From the IMG/VR virus record IMGVR_UViG_3300028806_000042, positions 1 to 21,058 of that record: a stretch of DNA of 21,058 bases; one strand, given 5' to 3'. The translations under genes were made by a program, and so were the position numbers. The notes beneath the pieces are model-generated. The model was not told the origin of the DNA, ran no database searches, and was given only the letters and a program-made list of their open reading frames with translations. Of this stretch, positions 1-6,053 are shown piece after piece. This DNA is from a virus. The first letter of the stretch is position 1; every line of letters starts with the position of its first letter.

Positions 1-2
1 AC

Positions 3-50
3 GCCTATAACGCTGTCTGCGCTGTAGGCTACATGTTTCCGGTGGAGTAG
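3..50 (+). CDS. Possible 3' end of an upstream gene (partial)
   Basis: The frame that begins at base 3 is open from the window edge to a TAG at 48-50 and encodes about 15 residues (AYNAVCAVGYMFPVE). It could be the tail of a gene whose body lies to the left. The other two forward frames stop at 10-12 and 25-27. An open stretch this short can arise by chance, so this is weak. No function can be inferred. Confidence 0.25.
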   Translation, partial: AYNAVCAVGYMFPVE

Positions 51-51
51 G

Positions 52-80
52 TAGATTGAGGGATAGGAGTGTCGTATAAT
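52..80 (+). promoter_or_regulatory. Candidate promoter for the 121-906 gene cluster
   Basis: A perfect TATAAT lies at 75-80. Seventeen bases upstream is a poor -35 match (TAGATT, 52-57); a better-looking TTGAGG at 56-61 is too close (13-base spacer). The -10 lies in the loop of an imperfect inverted repeat, AGTGTCG at 68-74 against CGATACT at 84-90, an arrangement that could be an operator. Transcription would start near 87 and read into the small gene cluster. Only the -10 is strong, so this is a candidate. Confidence 0.35.
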
Positions 81-120
81 CTCCGATACTGCACCGCTAG
101 GTATCTAAAGGAATTATTAA

Positions 121-402
121 ATGCCCCAGATCATAACTAACAAAGATAGATTCTTGAAATTGACTAAGCACATTGCAGACGAATACGATGAACTATTAGA
201 ATTGGTTATAGCGTCTAAGAACTTAAGACAACTTGCTGAGTCTGCTCTCTCTCTGTCTAGTTTCATTGGATACGTAACAGAAGAAGACGAAGAGTATAGA
301 AATAATACTCATAACCTAAGTTTCTTTTTTAAATCTGTTAATTCTGAATGCGATAAATCTAAACGCTTACCACATTTAATTACATGTTCTGGTAAGAGAT
401 AG
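121..402 (+). CDS. Small protein of unknown function (93 aa)
   Basis: I do not recognise this protein. It is mostly charged and helical, with an acidic stretch (TEEDEEY, about residues 53-59) and a basic C-terminus. It has no signal peptide or membrane segment. The start is supported by AAAGGA at 107-112, eight bases before the ATG. It is the first gene of a compact forward cluster: the next ATG (404) follows its TAG by one base, so translational coupling is likely. Lying directly before a Tad2-like gene, it could be another accessory host-takeover or anti-defence protein, but that rests only on position. Confidence 0.75.
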   Translation: MPQIITNKDRFLKLTKHIADEYDELLELVIASKNLRQLAESALSLSSFIGYVTEEDEEYRNNTHNLSFFFKSVNSECDKSKRLPHLITCSGKR

Positions 403-403
403 A

Positions 404-652
404 ATGGATTTTGTCAAAGCATTAGAAGCTATTAAATTACGTTTAGTAGTTACCAGAAAGAAATGGCAAGGTAAAGCAAAGGTTTATCTTGTACATAATA
501 AACTCAATAATATTACTCATATCGAAGTTAGAACGTTAGGAAGTTGCCTTATGTATGCAGCTAGTTCTGAAGATTTACTTGCAACTGATTGGTTAATGGT
601 AGATAAAGAGTTTTCAGTCAAGCAATTGAAACAGGAAGAAATTATCTTATGA
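404..652 (+). CDS. DUF2829/Tad2-like protein (putative Thoeris anti-defence)
   Basis: This 82-residue protein matches the DUF2829 pattern along most of its length. It has an N-terminal MDFVKALEAIK helix, then V-x-R-x-x-W-x-G-K (R18, W21, G23, K24), a central strand YLV, H39-I40, and the C-terminal signature S-x-E-D-L-L-A-x-D-W (residues 54-63) followed by a V. The family includes Tad2, a phage protein that binds and sequesters the cyclic ADP-ribose-type signal made by the Thoeris defence sensor, so the effector is never activated. Databases also label members as MW1434-family toxin. Family membership is seen from motifs; the anti-Thoeris role is inferred. It acts in the cytoplasm, probably as an oligomer as other Tad2 proteins do. 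Its ATG follows the previous stop by one base and its end overlaps the next ATG (ATGA at 649-652). Its own ribosome site is weak (AAGAGA, 394-399), which suggests coupled translation. Confidence 0.78.
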   Translation: MDFVKALEAIKLRLVVTRKKWQGKAKVYLVHNKLNNITHIEVRTLGSCLMYAASSEDLLATDWLMVDKEFSVKQLKQEEIIL

Positions 653-906
653 GTTTACATCCTGCGCGAGATGAAGCGGAAGCTAAGAAGAAGAGAGAGA
701 CAATAGAGTTATGCGGAAAGAACCGTGGGCCACATGATTATATACCGATTGAGTGGTCACATAAAAAAGATGAAGATGGAAAAGAGTATAAACGTGTGTC
801 ACGATTCTTATGTAGGGTTTGTTTTAATAACGTTAACACAATAACCTTACTTAAAATGTATAAAGATGTTAGCGAAGAGACTGCAAAAAATCACGATACT
901 TTTTAA
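649..906 (+). CDS. Small Cys/His protein, possible zinc finger (85 aa)
   Basis: The function is unknown. The protein is highly charged and carries C22, H29, C55 and C58 (C-x6-H-x25-C-x2-C). This layout could bind one zinc ion, like the small zinc-ribbon proteins common in phage accessory regions. The segment between the halves (IEWSHKKDEDGKEYKR) looks like a charged loop. No membrane segment is present. The ATG overlaps the TGA of the Tad2-like gene (ATGA), so the two are probably translated together. Its last 38 bases lie over the end of the lysozyme gene on the opposite strand. Zinc binding is inferred from residue spacing only. Confidence 0.7.
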   Translation: MSLHPARDEAEAKKKRETIELCGKNRGPHDYIPIEWSHKKDEDGKEYKRVSRFLCRVCFNNVNTITLLKMYKDVSEETAKNHDTF

Positions 907-1345
907 TAGATTCGTCTTTCTGTGCAGCACCTTTTGGGGTATTGTAATATTTCTTATAGTAATCCCAAATAGCGTTTATATCATTAAAAGCTGGCAAAGC
1001 TGCCTGCACTCTTAAATAGAATATCCTAGTCATGGCGGTTGCAAATCTAAGGTCATAGATCAATCTACTTTCTGGTGGCATTCTGTTTACATCGAAGTTA
1101 TTACATAGCCGTAATGCTAATTTATTATCCATTAGAATGAAATTATGCCATATATCATTATATGTCATTGGTTCCATTTGATAGATACCCAAGGCGGGGC
1201 CACTGACTTGATGAAGGTAAGTCCCACCTCTAGATTCAACTGCGCACGTGAATACCATTAACTCTTCTGCTTCTTGAGAATATAACAACAAGTCAGACAA
1301 GCTAGACTTTACTATAAGGTCACGAAATTGATTAATGTTTAACAT
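869..1345 (-). CDS. Lysozyme-like / soluble lytic transglycosylase-type enzyme
   Basis: This 158-residue protein carries the lysozyme-fold signature seen in many podophage muralytic proteins: A-V-E-S-R-G-G (residues 35-41), where E37 is the candidate catalytic acid, then GPALGIYQMEP (49-59) and a Tyr/Trp-rich tract ending in YYNTPKG. The likely role is cleavage of glycan strands in peptidoglycan. There is no signal peptide or membrane anchor, so release would need a holin or virion packaging; neither partner is visible nearby. It is the only credible gene on the reverse strand in the window. It diverges from the terminase gene (41 bases between start codons) and converges on the 649-906 gene. 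No good ribosome site precedes the ATG; the nearest purine run (AAAGAGA) is about 18 bases away, so expression may be low or the start may differ. It could be the endolysin, or a stand-alone equivalent of the transglycosylase domain of T7 gp16. Confidence 0.75.
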   Translation of the reverse strand: MLNINQFRDLIVKSSLSDLLLYSQEAEELMVFTCAVESRGGTYLHQVSGPALGIYQMEPMTYNDIWHNFILMDNKLALRLCNNFDVNRMPPESRLIYDLRFATAMTRIFYLRVQAALPAFNDINAIWDYYKKYYNTPKGAAQKDESIKKYRDFLQSLR

Positions 1346-1356
1346 GAGACTATATT
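1328..1356 (+). promoter_or_regulatory. Candidate sigma70-type promoter for the rightward structural block
   Basis: TTGATT at 1328-1333, a 17-base spacer, and TATATT at 1351-1356 make a good vegetative promoter match. It would start transcription near 1363, just before the AAGGA ribosome site of the terminase-like gene. It overlaps the first codons and upstream region of the reverse-strand lysozyme gene, so the two transcription units probably interfere with each other. Confidence 0.5.
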
Positions 1357-1385
1357 AAAGTATCTCTTTAAGGAATGAAACCACG

Positions 1386-2009
1386 ATGTCAGTCATCACA
1401 GGTTTAGATATTAATAAGATTTATACACGTTTTAAAAACAAATTTAACGAAAAATATAAAGAACCTGAACATTGTAAACTTCTAATTAAAGTTATGATGA
1501 ACAAGGACTATGGCTGTCATAGTGCATTTTGTGTACAAGCTATGATTGCGGAGACTACTTTCTACTACTGGGTGCGTACACATGAGCTATTCGGTAATCT
1601 GTTTTATTTTACTCGAATGGTTGCCAAACAACTTTGGTATGAAGAAGGTAGAGCGATTAGAGATAAAGAATACCAGATCGGTACGCTAAACTATGAATAC
1701 GAACACTGGAAGATGATGGGATGGACTAAGTTTGGTATTAGTAAAAACTCTAGAATCAAAATCAATGTTGATCCTGATGCCTCCCCTGCCAAGCATTACG
1801 CTGATATATTGCGACAAGCTACAGAGGGTGATTTTACTGCTTCAGAGTTCAAACAGCTTATGGAAGCTGTTAATGTCGGTTTAAACGTGCATCAAGTATA
1901 TGAGTTACAAAAACAAATAAATGAGCTAAAATCAGACTTGTCGATAGTAACGGCAAATACGAATGCAGACAATCCTTTCGCAAATAAAGGAATTAAGAAA
2001 ACAGATTAA
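1386..2009 (+). CDS. terS: Terminase small subunit-like protein
   Basis: This 207-residue protein has a helix-turn-helix-like block at about residues 43-66 (G-x4-F-x5-I-x2-T-T-F-Y-Y-W-V-x2-H-x2-F). It is followed by a helix with Trp and EEG (about 85-90) and a W-x3-G-W segment. This is the usual layout of phage terminase small subunits, which bind the packaging site and form a ring that loads the large subunit. The C-terminal third contains a short coiled-coil-like stretch (VYELQKQINELKSDL). The start has TAAGGA at 1369-1374, with an 11-base spacer. It opens the forward structural block. Unusually, no large subunit follows it before the portal. Its 3' end overlaps another open frame (1963-2097). 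The assignment is by pattern; a generic phage DNA-binding protein is the main alternative. Confidence 0.68.
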   Translation: MSVITGLDINKIYTRFKNKFNEKYKEPEHCKLLIKVMMNKDYGCHSAFCVQAMIAETTFYYWVRTHELFGNLFYFTRMVAKQLWYEEGRAIRDKEYQIGTLNYEYEHWKMMGWTKFGISKNSRIKINVDPDASPAKHYADILRQATEGDFTASEFKQLMEAVNVGLNVHQVYELQKQINELKSDLSIVTANTNADNPFANKGIKKTD

Positions 2010-2097
2010 AATTCCCTGGCATATTGTTTATGTGACTAGAGAAATTAAGCCAGAAGAATTTAAACCAAAGACTATATACGTTCATATATGGATATAG
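1963..2097 (+). CDS. Possible overlapping small ORF (44 aa) or frame-shifted extension
   Basis: A +1 frame relative to the terminase-like gene opens with ATG at 1963 and runs to TAG at 2095-2097. It overlaps the end of that gene by 47 bases and fills the whole apparent gap before the next gene. The predicted peptide is basic with hydrophobic strands (KIPWHIVYVTREIKPEEF near its middle). No Shine-Dalgarno sequence precedes the ATG; GTG at 2032 is a possible alternative start. Its stop overlaps the AGGAGG of the next gene, which fits translational coupling. It could be a real small gene, an extension reached by ribosomal frameshifting, or chance. Confidence 0.35.
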   Translation: MQTILSQIKELRKQIKIPWHIVYVTREIKPEEFKPKTIYVHIWI

Positions 2098-2101
2098 GAG
2101 G
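2096..2101 (+). promoter_or_regulatory. Strong ribosome binding site for the 2107 gene
   Basis: A perfect AGGAGG sits five bases before the ATG at 2107, the best Shine-Dalgarno match in the window. It overlaps the TAG stop (2095-2097) of the small frame at 1963. It fixes the start of the following gene and suggests high expression of that small protein. Confidence 0.8.
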
Positions 2102-2106
2102 ACTTT

Positions 2107-2424
2107 ATGAGTTTGTGGACAGAAATTAGAGATGCTGGTGAATATTTTTTAACAGGAACTATGTATGATCCTGGTAAAAGAAGAAGGCAAGAGCGAGATC
2201 AAAGAGATATGATTAACGCTCAAATGAAAGCTTATCAAGAACAAACCAACCTAGCGCAACAACAACTTAATGAAGCACGTGAACAAACGAATGCTCAAAA
2301 GCGAAGAGTTGAAGAAAAACAGATTCGTTCGTTAAGAAGGAATCAGCGAGCACAATATAATCAAGGATTCTTAGGTGCGGGAAATCCAGCTTCAGGGGAT
2401 ATGGACACCAAACTAGGCGGGTAA
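2107..2424 (+). CDS. Small charged coiled-coil protein upstream of portal (105 aa)
   Basis: The function is not known. The N-terminus (SLWTEIRDAGEYFLTGTMYD) is followed by a long Gln/Arg/Glu-rich helix at about residues 25-82 that looks like a coiled coil. A Gly-rich tail ends in DMDTKLGG. There is no membrane segment or enzyme motif. Small proteins of similar build often sit just before the portal gene in podophages, and some are minor virion or head-completion proteins, but homology is not established here. The start is secure because of a perfect AGGAGG. The stop at 2422-2424 is three bases from the portal ATG, so the two are probably co-expressed. Confidence 0.8.
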   Translation: MSLWTEIRDAGEYFLTGTMYDPGKRRRQERDQRDMINAQMKAYQEQTNLAQQQLNEAREQTNAQKRRVEEKQIRSLRRNQRAQYNQGFLGAGNPASGDMDTKLGG

Positions 2425-2427
2425 TAA

Positions 2428-4080
2428 ATGGATACAACGCAAGGAATGCCGATTGTAGCAATGCCCGCGAATTCGCTACTTGAAACGCTGCGCAAACGCT
2501 ATAATGCTGCTAAGTATATTGCTGACCTATGGATACCTATACAACAAGCTTCATATTTCTACTGTATTCCTTTCAGAAATAGATACTATTTGCCTGGTAA
2601 AGAATTTCAAGGAACGATTCAGAACACACGAGTTTACGACACAACCGCAGTAGAAGCTGTTACTAATTTCGTCTCCAAAATCCATGACACGATGACACCC
2701 CCACAAACACAATGGGGATTCTTAGAAATTGATGAAGCAATGGTTGATGATCCGTCTTCAGAAGATAATCTGGAAATGATGGAAGAAGGTCAGATGATTC
2801 TGGATACCTACATGCGTAGGTTATTCAGTTATATTCATGATTCAAATTTCGATGTCACTATTAATGAATGTTACTATGATCTTGCCGTAGGCACTAGCGC
2901 ACTTGTCATCAATCAAATTAATGATGAAATGCCGTTTATGTGTACGAGCATTCCCGTTGATAAGTTAGCTATTGAAGAAGCGGTCAATGGCAATGTAGAA
3001 TCCTGGTTTAGAACCTGGCAGAACTTAAAGATAGCAGAACTTAACACCCGTTGGCCGAATATTGTTATTACTCCAAATCTTGCATCGTTATTATCAAGTG
3101 ATCCTGATGCTGTTATTAGAAACATTTATGAAGGTACGGCATACTTTGCTAATCAACCGCAGAAATATGTATACGCTGTCTGGGCTGATAATGATTTACT
3201 GTATGTACAATGGTTAGATTCTTCGCCTGGTATTGTCTGGCGTTGGAAGAAGGTCAATAATGAAACCTGGGGCCGTGGCCCTGTAATGGAAGCTTTACCG
3301 TCTATAATTAGTTTAAATGAAATGGCGAGGGTTGAACTTGCTTCTGCTAATCTTAATACTTTTAGGCCCTATATGGGATTTAGTGATGCTGTGTTTAATC
3401 CACACACCTTTAAACTCGAACCATTTACAATTATACCTATCTCTCCAATTGGCAGTAATGGCCAAGTGCCTCTTATTCCCCTACCTAATAGCGCAAGTCC
3501 TGAATTTGCACAAATGACAATGGCTGATCTGCGAATGCAGATTAAGCAATTACTTTATGCTGAACAACCTCAAGATTCTAAGAGTGTACAGCCACAAACA
3601 GCTTATGAGTTGGCTATGAAGCAATCAACTTTAGCTGAAAAGATCGGCCCTATATTTAGCCGTATGCAGCAAGAGTTCTTATGGCCTGTAGTCAAACGCT
3701 TTGCGTTTATCCTAAATTCAATGGGTTTATTGCCCTATCCAGAAGTGGGTGGCATGCCTATCAAATTTAGATATAAGTCACCGTTGGCTCTTGCTCGTGG
3801 TCGAGCAGAGGTTGAGAAGTTCGTGCAGTACGTTCAGGTCATGCAAGGAATCATGGGGCCGGAAGCGTCTCAACTTTATATCAATCCGAAGACAACGCCA
3901 TACATGCTTGCGGAACTCTTGCAAATTGATGAGCGTTTCCTGAATAAGCCAGACGATGTCGCTAAAGTCATGCAGCAAATACAGAACAAACAAAGTTTAA
4001 TGGAACTCGCAAACCCTGCTGGCAGTATGCCAGAAGCAGCCCCAAACCCAAGCGCACAACCTATCGCAACAGCACAATAA
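2428..4080 (+). CDS. Head-to-tail connector (portal) protein, T7 gp8-like
   Basis: At 550 residues it is close to T7 gp8 (536). It carries the family hallmark W-G-R-G-P-V-M-E-A-L-P followed by S-L-N-E-M-A-R at about residues 281-301. Upstream are the mixed alpha/beta clip and wing sequences, and a long C-terminal helical part ends in a Pro/Ala/Gln-rich tail (about 528-550). Twelve copies would form the ring at one capsid vertex through which DNA is packaged and ejected and to which the tail binds. It lies between the terminase-like region and the scaffold, the standard place in the assembly block. The ribosome site before the ATG is modest (AGGCGG, a few bases away), so it may be coupled to the previous gene. 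Confidence 0.95.
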   Translation: MDTTQGMPIVAMPANSLLETLRKRYNAAKYIADLWIPIQQASYFYCIPFRNRYYLPGKEFQGTIQNTRVYDTTAVEAVTNFVSKIHDTMTPPQTQWGFLEIDEAMVDDPSSEDNLEMMEEGQMILDTYMRRLFSYIHDSNFDVTINECYYDLAVGTSALVINQINDEMPFMCTSIPVDKLAIEEAVNGNVESWFRTWQNLKIAELNTRWPNIVITPNLASLLSSDPDAVIRNIYEGTAYFANQPQKYVYAVWADNDLLYVQWLDSSPGIVWRWKKVNNETWGRGPVMEALPSIISLNEMARVELASANLNTFRPYMGFSDAVFNPHTFKLEPFTIIPISPIGSNGQVPLIPLPNSASPEFAQMTMADLRMQIKQLLYAEQPQDSKSVQPQTAYELAMKQSTLAEKIGPIFSRMQQEFLWPVVKRFAFILNSMGLLPYPEVGGMPIKFRYKSPLALARGRAEVEKFVQYVQVMQGIMGPEASQLYINPKTTPYMLAELLQIDERFLNKPDDVAKVMQQIQNKQSLMELANPAGSMPEAAPNPSAQPIATAQ

Positions 4081-4089
4081 GAGGACTCA

Positions 4090-4413
4090 ATGGATCAAGA
4101 CCAGAAAAACCCGTTTTTGGAACAAGAAGATTACTTTGCCGGATACAAGAAAAACATAGATGCCTTACGAAATGACCCAAACCTCATTGAGTTAGATACA
4201 CTTTGTTTTGAACTTTTTGGATTAAATGAACAGGGCAAAAAATTCTTGGAATTAGCAACAGACCGTTGGCTCTATCCGGCATTAGCTAAACCTGGGACTG
4301 CAACCTATCAAATAGATGTTCTCTGGGCCGAAGGATTTAAGGATTTCATAAGAATGATCCGTATGGCGATTGTTACTCATACTCAACGTATTAAGGCGGT
4401 TCAAGCACCATGA
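4090..4413 (+). CDS. Small protein between portal and scaffold (Bbp19-like)
   Basis: This 107-residue soluble protein has a central F-x-L-F-G-L-N-E-Q-G-K-K-F-L-E-L block (about residues 41-56) and a later G-F-K-D-F-I-R-M-I-R block (about 85-94). The arrangement resembles the Bbp19-like family (named after a Bordetella phage protein), which lies in the same place between portal and scaffold genes in many podophages and has no settled function. The similarity is by recall of pattern only. GAGGA at 4081-4085 supports the start. Its TGA overlaps the ATG of the scaffold gene (ATGA at 4410-4413), so the two are translationally coupled. It may help in head assembly. Confidence 0.7.
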   Translation: MDQDQKNPFLEQEDYFAGYKKNIDALRNDPNLIELDTLCFELFGLNEQGKKFLELATDRWLYPALAKPGTATYQIDVLWAEGFKDFIRMIRMAIVTHTQRIKAVQAP

Positions 4414-5081
4414 CAGATGAAAACCAAGATCAACCGAAATGGTTTATTGATGAAGGATTACCTGGGGTTGGTGATAGACCTACGTGGTTGCCTGATAAGT
4501 TTAAGAGTGTAGCGGATATGGCACGTAGTAATGCAGAGCTTGAGAAAAAGCTAGGAAGTGTACCTGAAAGTTACGACTTTACTAAGTCTAGGTTCCTAGA
4601 TCCTGACTATGTACCGTTTCAGGAACTTCAAGTAGCAGCTAAGGAAAAGCGGGTACCTCAAGAATTTATCGACAAAATGATAGAATCAGTAGACAAGTAT
4701 GTTGATGAGTTTAGAACAGATAACACAGAAGAATTAAAGAAGTTGGGTGATAATGCTAGAGAACGAATCGGTATACTTGATAATTGGGCAAAAGCCAATC
4801 TATCTAAAGAATCTTATGAAGCATTAACGAATAATTTAAACACTGCGGATTCAGTTAAAGCACTCGAAGAGCTGAGAGGTAAAATGATGTCAAACGTTAC
4901 GCAAGTACCCAATAACCAAGGCAATGTATCGGGTGGTCAATCGGTTGATGATATTAAGATGGAACTTCAGAATAACTTACAGAAATATAAGACCGATGAA
5001 AACTATCGTAAAGACCTCACGAAACGTTTAGAACTCGCTGCAAAATCTGCCCCTGGCTATGTAGATAAAGTGGGAGCATAA
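4410..5081 (+). CDS. Capsid assembly scaffolding protein, T7 gp9-like
   Basis: This 223-residue acidic, helical protein begins with a conserved podophage scaffold pattern: R-P-T-W-L-P-D-K-F-K-S-V (about residues 23-34), then A-E-L-E-K-K-L-G and V-P-E-S-Y-D-F (about 52-58). The rest is rich in charged helices, with a Gln/Asn linker at about 166-178 and a basic C-terminal helix, the part that binds coat protein in other scaffolds. It guides procapsid formation and leaves before DNA is packaged. It is shorter than T7 gp9 (307). It directly precedes the coat protein gene, with a 117-base leader between them, and overlaps the preceding gene by four bases. Confidence 0.88.
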   Translation: MTDENQDQPKWFIDEGLPGVGDRPTWLPDKFKSVADMARSNAELEKKLGSVPESYDFTKSRFLDPDYVPFQELQVAAKEKRVPQEFIDKMIESVDKYVDEFRTDNTEELKKLGDNARERIGILDNWAKANLSKESYEALTNNLNTADSVKALEELRGKMMSNVTQVPNNQGNVSGGQSVDDIKMELQNNLQKYKTDENYRKDLTKRLELAAKSAPGYVDKVGA

Positions 5082-5198
5082 TGTAGGTAATTAGGACAAC
5101 TTCCTATATAGACCTTGGAAACAAGACAATCTATAAAAATGGCAAGCCCTGAGATGATTTGTCAATCCATTGATTAATTATTTTAGGGGTTAAAAGCC
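5082..5198 (+). promoter_or_regulatory. Leader of the coat protein gene with candidate promoter
   Basis: This is one of the longest gaps in the window (117 bases). It contains a small perfect inverted repeat (TAGGA 5092-5096, TCCTA 5102-5106), a weak promoter-like pair (TAGACC 5109-5114, 17 bases, TATAAA 5132-5137), a 12-codon open frame from ATG 5140, and a dyad TCAAT/ATTGA at 5162-5173. AGGGG at 5185-5189 is the ribosome site for the coat gene. An extra promoter here would raise coat protein levels, but no element is strong alone. Confidence 0.35.
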
Positions 5199-6032
5199 AT
5201 GTCCACTTCATTGACAGCCGTACAACAAATTGAATTTGATGCTCTAGTTAAAGCCGAATACCAATCGCTTGGGTTCTTATTAAGAGACACCGTGCGAGTT
5301 CGCAGAGACGTTATAGGCGCCTCTGTATCCTTCAGAAAAGTAAACCAGATTCAGGCAGTGCCCACTGGCTACTTACAAACTGTAGTCATTCAAGACCCAG
5401 GTTATACGCAACAATCAGCTATCTTACAAAAGTACACTGCACCTACCGCAGTAGATTCAGTACAAGAACTCACTGTTAACTTTGATGCCAAGATGGAAAA
5501 TGCCATGCTTGTCGCAAATGCGTTAGGCAGACGTTCAGATCAAATCATTATTAACTCACTAGCAGTCAGCCCAGGCCAGACCATTGTTGATGGCGGTACG
5601 AATCTGACCTATGTGAAATACACACAAGCTATTCAGTTTTTCGATAATAATGCTGTGCCACTTCCAGAACGGTTTGCGGCAATTTCTGCAAGTAACTTTC
5701 AGAGTTTATTACAAGCTGACCAGTTTATTTCAACCTTCTATACCCAGAATCGCGTATTAGATAAGGGTTTTGTCCGTGATTATCTCGGCGTCAATATCAT
5801 CATCATTCCAGAAATGGTAGAGGGTGGATTGCCGTTTGCTTCTAGTAATATCAGAGAGACTTTTTTCTGGCATAAGCAAAGTACGGGTATGGGAATCGGC
5901 CATGATTTCAGAACAGAAATTAACTATCTACCTCGTGAAACTTCCTGGTTAGTTAATGGCATTTTCTCTGCTGGAGCTATCACCATTGATAATTTAGGTG
6001 TGCTACAGATCAATGCAGATGAAGCTGTATAG
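5199..6032 (+). CDS. Major capsid (coat) protein
   Basis: This 277-residue protein sits right after the scaffold gene. It has the features of podophage coat proteins with the HK97-type fold: an N-terminal helical arm, the segment Q-A-V-P-T-G-Y-L-Q (about residues 52-60), the A-N-A-L-G-R-R-S-D-Q-I-I helix (about 105-116, a common coat-protein spine-helix motif), and a C-terminal beta part (IFSAGAITIDNLGVLQINAD). It is shorter than T7 gp10A (345). Many copies form the icosahedral shell. AGGGG nine bases before the ATG and the separate leader fit high expression. The assignment rests on position and motif rather than a direct match to a named coat protein. Confidence 0.9.
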   Translation: MSTSLTAVQQIEFDALVKAEYQSLGFLLRDTVRVRRDVIGASVSFRKVNQIQAVPTGYLQTVVIQDPGYTQQSAILQKYTAPTAVDSVQELTVNFDAKMENAMLVANALGRRSDQIIINSLAVSPGQTIVDGGTNLTYVKYTQAIQFFDNNAVPLPERFAAISASNFQSLLQADQFISTFYTQNRVLDKGFVRDYLGVNIIIIPEMVEGGLPFASSNIRETFFWHKQSTGMGIGHDFRTEINYLPRETSWLVNGIFSAGAITIDNLGVLQINADEAV

Positions 6033-6053
6033 GACTTAGTTAGAGGGTAGAAT

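Noticed and set aside
1375-1407. Short open frame from ATG 1375 near the terminase ribosome site
   Set aside because: It ends after 10 codons, and its start is only one base from the AAGGA, too close for normal initiation.
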